NCBI GenBank assembly: GCA_027924585.1
Contig: BSBM01000151.1
Span: forward strand, 14,383,001-14,447,000
Direction: 5' to 3'
Origin: Larix kaempferi
Lineage: Eukaryota > Streptophyta > Pinopsida > Pinales > Pinaceae
Length of the DNA stretch: 64,000 bases
Positions 45,766-57,533 of the stretch are shown here, piece by piece. Position 1 is the stretch's first letter, and each line of letters starts with the position of its first letter. The notes under the pieces were generated by a model. It saw only the letters and a list, made by a program, of their open reading frames with translations. It did no database searches and was not told the DNA's origin. The position numbers were made by a program, and so were the translations under genes.

Positions 45766-47157
45766 TGATGGGTCCAACTTTCAGGTATTTAATAACCCTT
45801 TTTCCACAGTCCAGCTCAAGCAATGGTAAAGAAACGCACTCAATTGTGGGAAAACTGTTTTACTTTAATTATTTAATGAAATTGTTTTTATGATTATTCT
45901 TGTATGTTAGAATGTGTATCAAATAAACTGATTATATGGAAACCAAGCGTGATTGAGCAGGTTTAGGGTCATTAAAGGATGGACGTGTAGATGACTAAAG
46001 GATCACCAAGCTCGGCGCCCTGTTTCCTGATTTATAGAGGACGCACTCCCACTTTCAAGAAGAATCGGCATTTTGACAATCAGTTAGGATCAACATTGAA
46101 TCATATAAATATGGACCTCTCGGATAGCGAGAGGTCTCTGCTGTTATTTTTGAAAAAGACATTATTTTTAACGTTTTCTGCACTATTGAGATACTGAGAA
46201 GTACAAACTTCTATTTTGACATGGATTTTATATATTAGTGAAAGATTGATGATTAATTCCAGCCAGTGTTTCTGAGTTTTTATTCTCTCCTGGGTACGGG
46301 TTGGGGAGGGCCCCTCCAACACGTAGGTCAGGAGATTCCTATTTGCAGGTATTTTTCCAAGTATGCGTTTTACATTGATGAACAGTTTTATGACATATGG
46401 GAGTGTTTGAATGATTCATTATTTCTGTAGTAGTTTATAATACATTCTGTAGTACAGCAGAACAATTGTAGTAGTTCTGTAGGTTCTTTCTTTCAACGCA
46501 TATTTTTATCGACAATTACATGTGTATCAACTTTTCTTTCAATATCATGGTTTAGATCTCGAGTTCACTACAGTTTCTCATCGTGATTAGTTTCTTTTGA
46601 CTTCTTAGTAATAGATGGGTAAGCATAGAATGATCATACTTCAATTCTAGATTGGTAAAACAAGTTAGATCAAGACTCCAATTTTGTGCGCAGATAGTAG
46701 TTACAGACTTTGTTTCCCCAATAGTAGAATAGCTCTATTATAATATTTTCATTCTCAGCATTTAATTATCTCAGCATTTTAATTATTTCAAATAGATTTA
46801 CTGTTTTTGTATCATCATTTCCTAGAACAGATCAACATCTAATTATTTCAGCATTTTAATTATTTAAAATAGATTCCCTGCTTTATTTCTTAGAGCATAT
46901 TTATTGCTTTAAGCACTTTAATTATTTTAATTAGATTTATTGCTTTCTAGTATTTAATTCCATAGCATAATTAGTTTTCTTATTTAGTAGACAATCTTTA
47001 GAACATCGATACCGACATCCAACTGTGACAAGAGATTATCCTATAAGAGCAAAGATAGTGCATGCATCTCTAAAGTTTGTACGTTCCCCCGGTTGACATT
47101 TAAAGTAGGCTTTTGGTATAGCTGCCCTCATTAGGCATCCACATTAGGAGATCACCA
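45766..47157 (+). mobile_element. 3' LTR of element C
   Basis: TGATGGGTCCAACTTTC to GAGATCACCA, close to the 5' LTR with a small number of substitutions and short indels (for example an extra CAGCATTTAATTATCT-like stretch near 46755). Confidence 0.92.
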
Positions 47158-47162
47158 CACAC
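47158..47162 (+). repeat. Target-site duplication of element C, right copy
   Basis: CACAC; see the left copy at 35356-35360. Confidence 0.9.
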
Positions 47163-47907
47163 TCCAACACAGGATGACCAATCGTATCTCCGCCATAAAG
47201 AATGAAGACGGTAATATCCTAAAAAATAAGGAAGACATTGAGTAAGAACTCATCAGCCACTTTCATAATATCCTCTCAAAAGACAATCACAATAGAGCAA
47301 CGATCATCACCGAGGTCACCAGCCATATTCCCAAAATTATGACAGCAGAGCATAATGCCTCCCTCATGAAGATCTTTACCCTATAGGAAGTAGAGACAGT
47401 GGTTAATCAGATGGATGAAGAAAAATCTCTGGGACCTGATGAATTCACTATAAACTTTTTCAAGTATTGTTGTAACTTCCTAAAGTATGAGATCGTTGAA
47501 CTTGTGGAGGAATATAGACAAAAACATTGGGTTCTCCTAGCTCTGAACACTACATTTATCACGTTGATACCCAAAGAAGTGGGAGCTACCTGCCCTAGTA
47601 AGTTCCGTCCCATTTCCCTCTGCAATATTGTTTACAAAATTATCACCAAAGTAGTGGCCAATAGCCTCAAATCCCTCCTCCCGCTACTTATCTCTCAGGA
47701 ACAAACTGGATACGTGGAGGGAAGACAAATCCTTGATGTAATAATCCTTGTGCACGAAGTGATCCACTCTCTGAATCTCACCAAAACCCCGGGAATGCTA
47801 ATCAAGCTGGACCTCTCCAAAGCCTTTGACAAACTCAGTTGGGATTTCATTGGGAAAATGCTTCATGCTTTTGAGTTTTGCGATGATTGGATTCAATGGA
47901 TTTTAGC
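47163..47907 (+). pseudogene. LINE-3 ORF2, reverse transcriptase part 1
   Basis: Continues the linker (LQHRMTNRISAIKNEDGNIL) with stops near 47240 and 47382. The RT motifs follow: EKSLGPDEFTINFF, FRPISLCNIVYKIITKVVAN, EQTGYVEGRQILDVI and IKLDLSKAFDKLSWDF. The frame breaks at WILAL, where the 4.37-kb insertion begins; the next LINE codons are at 52285 (TSSDFFNILVNG). Confidence 0.92.
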
Positions 47908-47912
47908 CCTTA
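47908..47912 (+). repeat. Target-site duplication of insertion D, left copy
   Basis: CCTTA, repeated at 52280-52284. Removing the insertion and one copy joins the LINE frame as ILAL-TSSDFFNILVNG, which fits plant LINE reverse transcriptases. Confidence 0.85.
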
Positions 47913-50900
47913 TGAAACATCCCTAAATTCCATAAAATTTAAAATTTTTCAATGTAGCATTAATTGCTTAAAGTAACTGTGCGGAATTAGAAGAAATGCA
48001 TGTTTATTTAGTTAAAGGACATACTGAAATAAATTGTGGAATATAATATTTGCATGTGTAATGATTTAAATTATGAAATGTTGTCGATGCCTGCTAAAAT
48101 ATTTGCTAAAGTCTGAATATGCTAACTATTGCTTTTCTATTTGATGATGAAGGGGCCCTACGGCACCCCGAGGCTTACTTAGCATTCATGCTAAAGCATT
48201 TGAAACGTTCTTTTCGCAGATCGCAGGTAAGAGAAATTCATCAATTCAAGTACTCAAGTATATTTTCTGAAGACTTACAAGCATGCTTAATTAACTGTCA
48301 AAAGTTTAACGATAAAATCAAAAGTATTTCTAAGGTGAGCTATTAATGATTTGGATCTCAATTTTACTTTGGTAAGTGCTATTTAACCATGTTTGAAATT
48401 CATAAATGTTGAAGCCAATACTAGCTACTCTAGACTCCTAGGGATTCATCAAGGAAGAAATATATACCTAAGAGTCCTCAAATAGATCCCAGAAATAAGA
48501 TGCCTAAGTGCTTAACAAATTACTATTGTCCTTTCCCTAATTATAATGAATTGTATTTTCCCAAGAGTATTAGTATATGTAAATTCCCAACTTTATATGT
48601 TAATCCATACTATAGGTATTATTAAATGGATTGTCGAGAACTCATAAATGTAAACTATATATCCTATACAATTTTCAATTGATAAAAGTGTGATGGGTCA
48701 TACTATTGTAGCAAGGGTTCGCAATAGTGTGACAATATCTTATTTGTTAAATGTGTAATGTGAAAACATAATCATAAGTAATTACCGTACATTCTTATGG
48801 CATGTGAACTTTATGTGAAATACTATACATATCCTATATTATATGATTATATGCAAATATTTCATGCGCTAAGTGTATGCCTTAGCCACAATATGTAAAT
48901 AAAACAAAAAGGTGGGTATCAATATGGAACCTTTGAACATAAACTTAAGGCCTAGACAATGCCATACCAAGGTTACAAACTATTTCTTGCAATAAAATAT
49001 ATTGTGACAGACTGGCATCCATAAACTTTGTACTAAGGCGAGGTATTAATTACACTAGGGTTGTATATTGATAGGTCATTCCTAACCGGACTAAGCATTA
49101 AACTCACTTAGTTACTACTTTTAGTGGAAGGTCTAATTGGCTGATATTGTGGCCTAGAACATGTGATAATAATCCTACAAACTAAATCATAAGGGAAGAA
49201 TGTGTAGAAGTTGAAAATTAACATCATTGCAAAATCTCAATGGCAGGGATTTACATACTTGGGTAGCTAAAAACTTAAAGTGCAATAAAGGATGGCAATG
49301 TGGAAAGTCTACATGGCACTCGTCATGGCATTATCATGTGCTAGCTTCCTTGGAAACGATGATACCCTAACTGTCTCTTGGTATCACTTGTTGTAGGCGT
49401 TACTGGCATTCATTTTTGCAAGAGTAGGGTTCAGGGAAGGCCGACAGGCCTGCGAACATGTAGGGTTTACTGGTATTGTGAGAGCTTCTCCCAGGATTCG
49501 ATATCATGACCTAGGGCTTAGTAATCTTTCTCAGAGCTGAATGTTTGTTACTGTAAGAGATATCTTGGAGGGTTTTCAGGCTCCACAATAACTTGTGAGG
49601 AGTTTGAACTAGAGCCCGGTTTCTTTGTTGAGTTTGCTAGTAGGTGTCGGTTTGGGTTCTCGTCGGATGTGGGTGTTTCAGTTTTTTCAGAAAACAAATT
49701 AAGAGGTAAGGTATCGAACCTAGTCTATTTTTTTGGACAATCGTTATTTAAGTTCATGTTTACAAAAAATAATATCGTTTTAACCCAAAGAATGTATTTG
49801 ATGGAAGGTTCTCCTTGTTTGCAGGTTATTCTGAAAGATCTTCATGGAGACAAGGCTTTACCATGGGTAAGACTCGGTGGTTTCTCCTTCTTGGCAATGT
49901 GGCCGATGTATGATGTTTTTAGCCACAAACTGGTGTTTTAGTTTTGGTGGAGACCATTGGTCCATGATGTATTGTGTAATAAGTTTAAACGACACTAGTA
50001 GGATGATAGGTTCTCGACCTTCTTCATGGTTGGCTCTACAACACTACTCTATGTGTTTGCAATGTAACTTCTAAGAAGGGTTTAATCCCTCGTTAATTAT
50101 TTTGAAAATGTTTTAACATCTGAACTCAGAGTTGTGCTAGGGTTTCAACCCTGAAATGTGACAGTAAAAAAAAATGTTATTGTTTTCTATCTGTGTGATG
50201 TTTGGCTACGGCTTAGTTCAGTAATGGATACAGAAATGTTAAAATTGTCAATCCTCAGTTATTGGGTAAGTGAATGGTTCTGGTGCTTGTGTTTTACGGT
50301 ACTTAGAGTACGTTGTGCCTATCATCTGAACTGAAAGATTGTTTTAAGGAGAATAACAATTTGATAGTGGCCGCGAGTCAAAATATAACGATACTGTATG
50401 AGGTTGATGCCTAACTGATAACTTGTCTTTAGTTTGGTTTACACAATGTAATAAAATCAAGGCTAAAACTATCTAAGGTTTAAAGTGGATATTGTATCTT
50501 ACTTGCGACCTTAATACATTGAGTCGGTAAAATGACTATTAAGGGTTTAACTGTTAATAGGCTATGAATGTGTATTGAAACTTAAGGTTATTTGGTTTTC
50601 GGCTAAGGGTTTCAAACCTTCGACTGCTATGTTTACGAAAGTCTCTTATGAACTCTGTCTTGGATAGATAATTTGATTTGATAAAGGTTGAAAAGAATAC
50701 TACAAGATTTGGAATAAGAAACTAGGTTTATGGCCTTATAATTTTTGTCATAACAAAAGAAAATCTTTGGGAATTATGACTGTAGTTTGTTAGTGAAACC
50801 AAAATAAAATTATAGTATAATAGATGATAAAGTACTATACAACTATGCTATTGTCGGCAAAAGATAAAAGTCAAATTAATTATATACATGCTTAATAGTA

Positions 50901-52279
50901 CTTCTGTGTATTTAGAAATGTTTATTTTTGCAGCTGTAAAAATGTCGATGAAAGGAAATAAATGAAAATTGTAATACTATACGTTTTTTTGAAAATAATG
51001 AAATGAGAATGTATAGTATAATTTTTGGAAGAAAGTAAATGACCTGAAGTAAAACCCTAGTTTTTGTATAGAGTTGCAATGATTAGTTCTATTACTCTAT
51101 AAAAGAAAATATTATATTGACTGTAATAAGAAATACTATTGTATTTCCCAGGTCTTGATATGTATAGTTTATACGCAAAATACCGCTAATAAGGGATATT
51201 AAGAAAAGAAAACTCAACAATATTAATCTATTCCTTCATCCGTCATTCTACCTATCATTCATCTATCTTAATTCTACCTATCATTCATCTATCTTAATTC
51301 TACCTCTCTGTACTAGAGTACGATACAGAAAACAGTATGGGGGGAAATGCAGAGAAGGCATTATTTATATCATTTCATCTAATTTAATCATTATTCTACA
51401 ATTTCATAACTAGACCAGAATTCAACATTTACTTCTACATAATGATACTAACAGTTTAAACTAATGCATACTTAATCAGTACTTTCAGAAAATAATTTAA
51501 CTACTTAGAAACAGAGAAAAACAAGTAGAACCTGTAACTGTAGATAGGACCGACAAAAACCCAAGGAGGCCTATTCCTCCTAACCTTCTCTAGAAGAAGC
51601 AGGCAATCTACTTGCCTCCTTTGGACCCCCGAGCCTGTTGACTGAACCACTAGGTAGAAGATTCTATGTAGAAGCAAGGCACTCATTAATGTAACTTCTG
51701 CACTCAATAGTATAACTTCTGCACTCAACAATGTAACTTCTGCACTCAGCAATGTAACTTCTGCACTTAGCAATGTAATAGGCAGACTTACACCATGATA
51801 AAAAACTCAGCATATCCCCTCATTGAATCTCTTGGGTGCAAGCACAGCAAAACCCCAAGGTAAATTTCCTCATCAGGAAAAGTGATGAACCTCAGTCCAC
51901 AATTCAATGGCTCTTTTAAAGATTTCCTAGGTCTTTAGTGGTTAGTTTTCAATAAATGAGCCTCAAGCTCCAGTCCCACCTTGGAGGACATTATGACCAC
52001 ATTTCAAGGGAGTTGTCCCATACCAACAACTAGTTAGTTGCATCATGATGCTGCCACTTATCCATTGACTTCTACCCTAGATTCCATTCCACCTAGTGCG
52101 TCAGTGAACACTCTTTCAATAGTCTCCTTAGGTGTTTGTCTCCTATTTAATTTATTTAATAATAAATATTGTGCAAATTACAATCATCCTTGGACACTTG
52201 TCCAATATAAAAATTTACAATAAAGTTAACATAATGTTTCCAACATAAAGTGTTTTTCAGAAAAAAGGGGTATGCTACA
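47913..52279. mobile_element. Insertion D: 4.37-kb TG..CA element without recognisable genes
   Basis: Starts TGAAACATCCCTAAATT and ends GGGGTATGCTACA, flanked by CCTTA on both sides. On the minus strand the ends read TGTAGCATACCCC ... GGGATGTTTCA, resembling the ends of LTR A (TGTAATACCCC ... GGGGACGTTACA), so a minus-strand LTR is likely. No internal primer site, second LTR, gag or pol could be found. It may be an unusually long solo LTR or a non-autonomous element. Small open frames (for example 49669-49941) have no recognisable domain. Confidence 0.7.
51679..51780 (+). repeat. 21-bp tandem repeat, about five copies
   Basis: Unit GCACTCAACAATGTAACTTCT inside insertion D. Because 21 is divisible by 3, the minus strand reads a clean seven-residue repeat (LLSAEVT), which explains the short minus frame at 51501-51773. 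Not supported as a gene. Confidence 0.88.
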
Positions 52280-52284
52280 CCTTA
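52280..52284 (+). repeat. Target-site duplication of insertion D, right copy
   Basis: CCTTA; see the left copy at 47908-47912. Confidence 0.85.
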
Positions 52285-53100
52285 CCTCCTCTGATTTCTT
52301 CAATATCCTGGTCAATGGCCATCCCTCCTCTTCTTTCTCACCTTCCTGAGGCATACGCCAAGGTTATCCACTCTCTCCCTTCCTCTTCATTTTGATGATG
52401 GAAGGCCTCAACAGAATGCTCAAAAATCTTGTCTCCACTGACTCACTCAAAGGACTCTCCCTTCATGGCTTCCTCCCTATCACGTACCAATAGTTCATTG
52501 ATGATAACATCCTTTTTGCTCATCCCTTGGTGTAGGAGGCCACCACTTTAAAAGGGAACCTCAACACTTTCTCGACTGCTTCAGGCACGACGATTAACTT
52601 GGACAAATCCCAGCGCTTCTTTTTTAACACTAATTCCATCACTCAAAGAAACATCATGCGCATCCTTGGCTTTCAAGTTTCCCACCTTCCCTCGAAATAC
52701 CTTGGATCACCTCTTTTTGAAGTTGCTGTCAAACACTCCTCCTGGAGAGAACTGTTAGACAAGATGAAATCAAAAATATCCTCCTAGACTCTTAGAACTC
52801 TCAACCTGCCTAGTCACCTCATCCTTCTCAAGGTCGTTCTACAATCTATGCCCCTCTATCTATTTTCGGTCTTAGCTGCTCCCAAATGGATCCTCAAAAT
52901 CATAAAATTCAAAGATACTTTATTTGGGGAGTGAATCATGACAATTAGAAGTGGGCCCTGGTCAAGTGGAAGACAATCTACAGGCCCAAGTGGGAAGGAG
53001 GCCATGGCCTTCGGGATCAGGATCTAAATAATTAGGTACTCTCTACCAAATTTGGTGGAATTGGGTCACGGGTGAACACTCCACCTGGACTCAACTCTGG
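52285..53100 (+). pseudogene. LINE-3 ORF2, reverse transcriptase part 2
   Basis: Resumes with SSDFFNILVNGHPSSSFSPS, then GIRQGYPLSPFLFILMMEGL and the catalytic motif FIDDNILFAHP (usually F-A/V-D-D), aspartates kept. It continues through INLDKSQRFFFNTNSI and LGFQVSHLPSKYLGSPLF to the post-RT region LPSHLILLKVVLQSMPLYLF. Stops occur near 52350, 52488, 52532 and 52784. Confidence 0.9.
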
Positions 53101-53202
53101 AACCGTACATATGCCTCGAATTGGACACCTCCTCAAGGCATATGTTACAACTTGGACCCATCGGGCTCCCTCATCTGGAAGGCCTCCAACTGTCAGTGAG
53201 CT

Positions 53203-53970
53203 ATGGTGCAACAACATAGCTTCTGGGAATTGAGAGTAGGAAATCAAGCACTTTTCTGGTGCGATTCCTGGCAACAATGTCCAAGTCTCCTCTCATATGT
53301 TGTTCGGCCTAATTTTCATCCCCATTTCCATGATAGAGGATATGATATAGTAAAAAATTACCAGATACCCTCAGACCACTCTGATATTAGAATTTGGAAA
53401 CATTCTAGGCACTGGGTACCTCCTGTACTACTGGATAGCATTGAACAACTATGGAAGGAGCTGCAAACCAAACAGTTAAAGGTGAACCAAAACAAAAACA
53501 TCCTGAGATGGGGATGCCGCACCAAAGGCTCCTTCACTATCAAAGAAGCTTACTCCCTAAAATCTCTTGAAATTTCGGACCATCAAAATCCTATTTGGAA
53601 AAAGATCTGGGGTCTTAATTTATGGCCTAAAATTTCCACCTGTCTTTGGCTACTGGTTCACCGCAAAATCCTCATCTGGGATAGTCTCATTAAAAGAGGT
53701 TTCTATGGAACTTCATGGGGCATTCTGTGTGGGGCACACATTGAAAACATTGATCACCTCTTGGACTCGTGTGAGCTGGAAAATGAAATATGGGTTCAGA
53801 TTGCAAGACGGTGTAGGCACACTAACAAAATCCAAGGGGATATTGTTCAATCCATTGCTCTATGTGACAATAATCCCTTTCAGAGAAAAATGGTCAATCG
53901 TCTCTCGAAACCAATACTAGGGATTGTCACTTGGAACATTTGGAAAGAAATAAATAGAAGGATATTTTAA
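53203..53970 (+). pseudogene. LINE-3 ORF2, zinc-binding post-RT region
   Basis: A 255-codon open stretch with FWELRVGNQALFWCDSWQQC, KGSFTIKEAYSL and the zf-RVT domain (IWKKIWGLNLWPKISTCLWL, then CGAHIENIDHLLDSC). The zinc pattern is weaker than in LINE-1, since the first Cys pair is reduced. Followed by IVTWNIWKEINRRIF and a TAA. Confidence 0.85.
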
Positions 53971-54165
53971 GGAAGGTACAGGAATTTCATGGAAATATGG
54001 AACTCAATAAAGGTCAATCTGCAGGAAACCCTCGCCATCATGAACTGCAGCAACTCCAATCTCCCTACCTCTTTATCTGAAAGGGAGATATTAAACAACT
54101 GGGAGCTCAATCTCTCCACTTCTCCCCCTCTAACCATGCTCCCATTGCCACTATTTCCAGCCTTG

Positions 54166-54650
54166 AACACTGGAGAAAACCTCCTGCCAACTTTTACAAA
54201 CTCAATTTTGACGGAGCATCCAAGGGTAACCCTGGGGAAGCAGTCTTCGACAGGGTATTCAGAAAATCCTTTGACACCATCCTCTGCATCTATCACAGAA
54301 CTATTGGTCATGACACCAACAACGTGGCTGAGCCCTCTGGATTGTTGGAAGGTCTGAAAATTGTGAACAACAAAAGTCTAATGCCGTTGATCGTTGAGGG
54401 ATACTCCCAAATCATTCTCTCCCTGGAAACTCGTCTCTACAATGGCTCAACTACTAAGAAAGCATCTCCAGGTTGGTGATTCGAGCAACACCTAAATGAG
54501 TTAGCTGCTCTACTTATGAGAACTAGAACTATCGCCTTTCAACATGTCCATCGTAAAGCCAACTCTGTAGCGGACCTCATGGACAACAAAGGAGTGGCAT
54601 ACGACTCACACCTCACTATCGCCACTACTGCCACCATGGAATCTAGGGAC
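54166..54650 (+). pseudogene. LINE-3 ORF2, RNase H domain
   Basis: Reads KPPANFYKLNFDGASKGNPG (first Asp), NNVAEPSGLLEGLKIVNN (Glu), then EGYSQIILSLE where EGDS is expected, so the third catalytic residue is changed to Tyr, and HRKANSVADLMDNKG (last Asp). A TGA interrupts near 54479. The overlapping 122-codon frame at 53989-54357 is in the wrong frame. Confidence 0.88.
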
Positions 54651-55330
54651 CTACATCAACAATGTCGTGCCTTGGCTAACAAAGAACTCATCACCCCGGA
54701 TCCGGGTGACAACCCAACCCACACGAGCCAACCCCACATGGTGCGTGCTCTAGCCATCTCGAGCCTACAGAGCCCTCCACCTGTCAGTGCTTTCTCCAAG
54801 GTGATGGCGATAAACATTTATTGGAACCTCGACCCCAAGGCTGGGCATTGAATCGACCGCATGCAGATGGTGCTAGAACAACGTCAGTTGATGGTGCTGG
54901 AACGCACCTCCAACATTAACTTGCCACCCTTCTCAGCAATGCAAACCAACACCAATAATGCTCTCTGTAGGGTTAAAATGTGTAGGTTGGGGTCTTTGTG
55001 GTTCAACGTCGACTCTCGTGATTATTCCATCGCTCTGGCTCCCTCCTACTTCCATTCTGTTGATTTCCCTACACTCATGGTTCATGGCATTCTCTATTGA
55101 CATGCTTCCATGATGAGGCCAATAGGAACTCCTCGCCTAGGTGGTAGCAGAAGAAGTGTTGGGCATCGAACTAGAAACATCGTTGACTAGACAACAATGG
55201 ATGGTTATGTAGAGAGAGTATCCACCTCCACCTGAAGCCTCATCGACTGTTGGTAAGCTCGCAGAGTCACATTCATTTTGGCTTTAGGGAGGAATGGTGG
55301 TACCATTAACCACTACTAGTTAATTAAAAA
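54651..55330 (+). other. LINE-3 3' tail
   Basis: Follows the RNase H. Contains a short open frame at 54861-55100 (79 codons, no domain) and then AT-richer sequence. By position it is the LINE 3' region; no A-tail is visible and the boundary with the next LTR element is uncertain. Confidence 0.5.
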
Positions 55331-55333
55331 TAT

Positions 55334-56544
55334 GTTAAGCATGCTTGTGGAGGAAGTAGCGGCCAAATGGATGGCCAAAACTAGCACTCTCATGTATATC
55401 AAATTAAACTTGACTGATATGGCTGGATCAAATTGGTTATGCATTTATCTTACTTGATTCCTCAATTTCTAGCCAATTTGGAAAAGTAGATTTAGCTAGT
55501 TTGATGAATTAAAAAGAGTTTTGTTTAAGAGCGGAAAGATACATCCACTTGGATGTAGTGGAACTCTGATATGATTTCCATGATCAATAGTAGTAAATAC
55601 TTTCTTATTGTTTTGCATTTGGAAACTAGAAATGAAAACTAGCTTCAAATCAGTAGAAATTGGTAACTAGTTTGTAGATTGAATCTATGTTTTCGTAATT
55701 TTTGGAATGTACAACCATATGCTCTTTTTTTGGTACTTTAATTTTTCTATAGAATTATATTTTACATATATTTACCCTCACCTATGTGTGCTCTGGAACT
55801 CAGTACAATTTTTTGGGTTAAATTCTTAGTAGTGTTTAATAACTAGTTGAATTGATTTAGCTTGAAAGAATCATCGTTTATGTGAAAGGATATGACCTGC
55901 AAATGAAACTTTATTTGGTTGTATGTGCATGGATAAAATATATTTATAATGGTTGTATGTTCACTTTTTGCTGCATTTGCATGGTTGTGTGTTGAATTTG
56001 TGCAAGACTCTTTGTTTGCACGTTAAATACTAGTTAACTAATCTTGTGGAGTCATTTTCGTAATTGTTTTGATTAATTAATTGGAAAATGATAATTAGGT
56101 CTTATTTAATTGATATTAGGTGTTAATTAGCCATTGAGATTGATAAATGATGATTAGGTTATAAACACATGAATTTATGTTAATTGTCTTCAATTATGTG
56201 TTAAGTGTCGCTAAGTGACGAAATTAGTACACTAATTACTAGTTAATCATGATTAAATGAAAATGACCTTTTTAGGTGCAAGTAAACTATGATATGGCTT
56301 GGGATGGATGCATAATTATCTTATATATTTTTGGATAAGCGTTCCTAGCCTTGGTTCAATTTGCTTGATCAGTTATGAATTTTATTTTAATTTATTTGGA
56401 ATTATCGATATTTTTCATAATTAAATTGTAGAAAATGAAATTAAATATTTATAAAATTGTTATGCAGTGCTAAAATATTCTGATTATCCATAGAGATCTA
56501 ATGATATGTCCCTACGAACATTCATATCCCAGGGGGACATTACA
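55334..56544 (+). mobile_element. LTR of degraded element E
   Basis: The right end is clear: GGGGGACATTACA at 56532-56544, then two bases and a tRNA-iMet primer site. The left end is uncertain; TGTTAAGCATGC at 55334 is a candidate. Part of the LTR (55731-56093) recurs at 57534-57893. Confidence 0.6.
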
Positions 56545-56546
56545 AG

Positions 56547-56558
56547 TGGTATCAGAGC
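56547..56558 (+). other. Primer-binding site of element E (tRNA-iMet type)
   Basis: TGGTATCAGAGC, a perfect match to the common plant site, two bases after the LTR end. It shows a plus-strand element whose internal region starts here. Confidence 0.85.
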
Positions 56559-56844
56559 TATGGTTCCAACTCTGTGGCTGTTGGGCCTGTTATAGACTCA
56601 TAATTTTATGTTTATGTGCATTGGGAATTATAAATGTTATTTGTGAAAGAATTTTAACCTCTCTTATGTTAATGGAAGAATAAGGAGCCTCACTTTAGAG
56701 ATCAATTTGTTGTATTCTTTAGGATTATTTAATATTGCATATTTATTGTTCAATAGATTGATTGGTAAGTACTATGTGGTGCATATCTAATAATCGGGTA
56801 GATTGATTGGTTGATGCATGTTCACCTTGAATTGCCTCCTTTAT

Positions 56845-57050
56845 TGTTCAGTGATTTGATTGGTCGATGCTTGTGCATTGCCTCTTTTATTGCTTCAGTG
56901 ATTTGATTGGTCGATGCTTATGCATTTCCTCTTTTACTGTTTAGTGATTTGATTGGTTGATGCTTGTGCATTTCCTCTTTTGTTGTTCAGTGACTTGATT
57001 GGTCAATGCTTGTTCATATTGCATTGCCTCTTTTACTGCTCATTGAATTC
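56845..57050 (+). repeat. 46-47 bp tandem repeat, about four copies
   Basis: Units contain GTGATTTGATTGGTCGATGC and GCATTKCCTCTTTTA. The start points of the shared motif are at 56851, 56898, 56944 and 56990. It lies in the leader of element E. Confidence 0.85.
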
Positions 57051-57329
57051 TTAATACTGAAATGTTTCATGTGGTATGATTTATTTACTGGTACATTATG
57101 ATTATTAATTAATAAGTAAATAAGTGTCATTATAATAGTATGTACTTTGTACCATTATCAGTATTAATTTACTGATAAGCTATTAAGATGATATAGTTTT
57201 AATATTACTAAATATTAATATGATTTATTAAGTGGCATTTATACCCTATATGGATTTTAGATTTTCTATTGATGGTGTGCTTTTATAGGCTTATTTATGC
57301 CACTTTGATGGTGGTGGTTACATTGATGA

Positions 57330-57533
57330 GTAACTCCTTGGGCATTTTGGGTAAATAGGCCACTTGTCTTAATAGTGGTTAGATTTTCCTTTTCCTTTTT
57401 TTTTTTTCAATATATGTGAGTAACTCCTTGTCTGTTTTTGGAGGAAATAAGCCACTTGTATTTAATGGTTCATATTCTCTTCTATTTTATTTATTTTATT
57501 TTATTTGTGTAGATGTAACTCCTTATCTGTTTC
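57330..57533 (+). repeat. About 90-bp repeat, two to three partial copies
   Basis: GAGTAACTCCTTG ... CCACTTGT begins near 57330 and 57418, with a third partial start near 57510 (GTAACTCCTTATCTG). Noncoding. Confidence 0.7.

Larger units (their letters stand above)
35361..47157 (+). mobile_element. Element C: Ty3/gypsy retrotransposon, Athila/Tat-like, 11.8 kb
   Basis: Complete element with LTRs of 1375 and 1392 bp, a tRNA-Asp-type primer site, gag, protease, reverse transcriptase/RNase H, integrase without chromodomain, a 3.5-kb region after pol containing an extra ORF, a polypurine tract and a CACAC duplication. The FMDD reverse-transcriptase motif, primer site and post-pol ORF are typical of the non-chromovirus Athila/Tat group. 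The LTRs are nearly identical, so it is young relative to its host LINE, yet every ORF carries stops. Confidence 0.92.
31820..55330 (+). mobile_element. LINE-3: L1-like LINE interrupted by two nested insertions
   Basis: Plus-strand LINE made of 31820-35360, 47163-47907 and 52285 to about 55330. It has a 5' region with sub-repeats (duplicated at 30231-31819), ORF1 (32792-34250), ORF2 endonuclease, reverse transcriptase, zinc-finger part and RNase H. Frames continue in register when the insertions at 35361-47157 and 47913-52279 are taken out with one duplication copy each. No A-tail or target duplication is found; the 3' end is blurred by the LTR element that follows, so the right limit is approximate. 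Inactive. Confidence 0.88.

Noticed and set aside
51501-51773. 90-codon minus frame with a seven-residue repeat
   Set aside because: Produced by the 21-bp tandem repeat, whose length is divisible by three.
47913-52279. Helitron or CACTA identity for insertion D
   Set aside because: No CTAG end with hairpin, no CACTA terminal repeat and a 5-bp rather than 3-bp duplication; TG..CA ends fit an LTR better.
53989-54357. 122-codon plus frame over the LINE-3 RNase H
   Set aside because: Wrong frame: the RNase H motifs (FDGASKGNPG and others) are read in another frame of the same strand.
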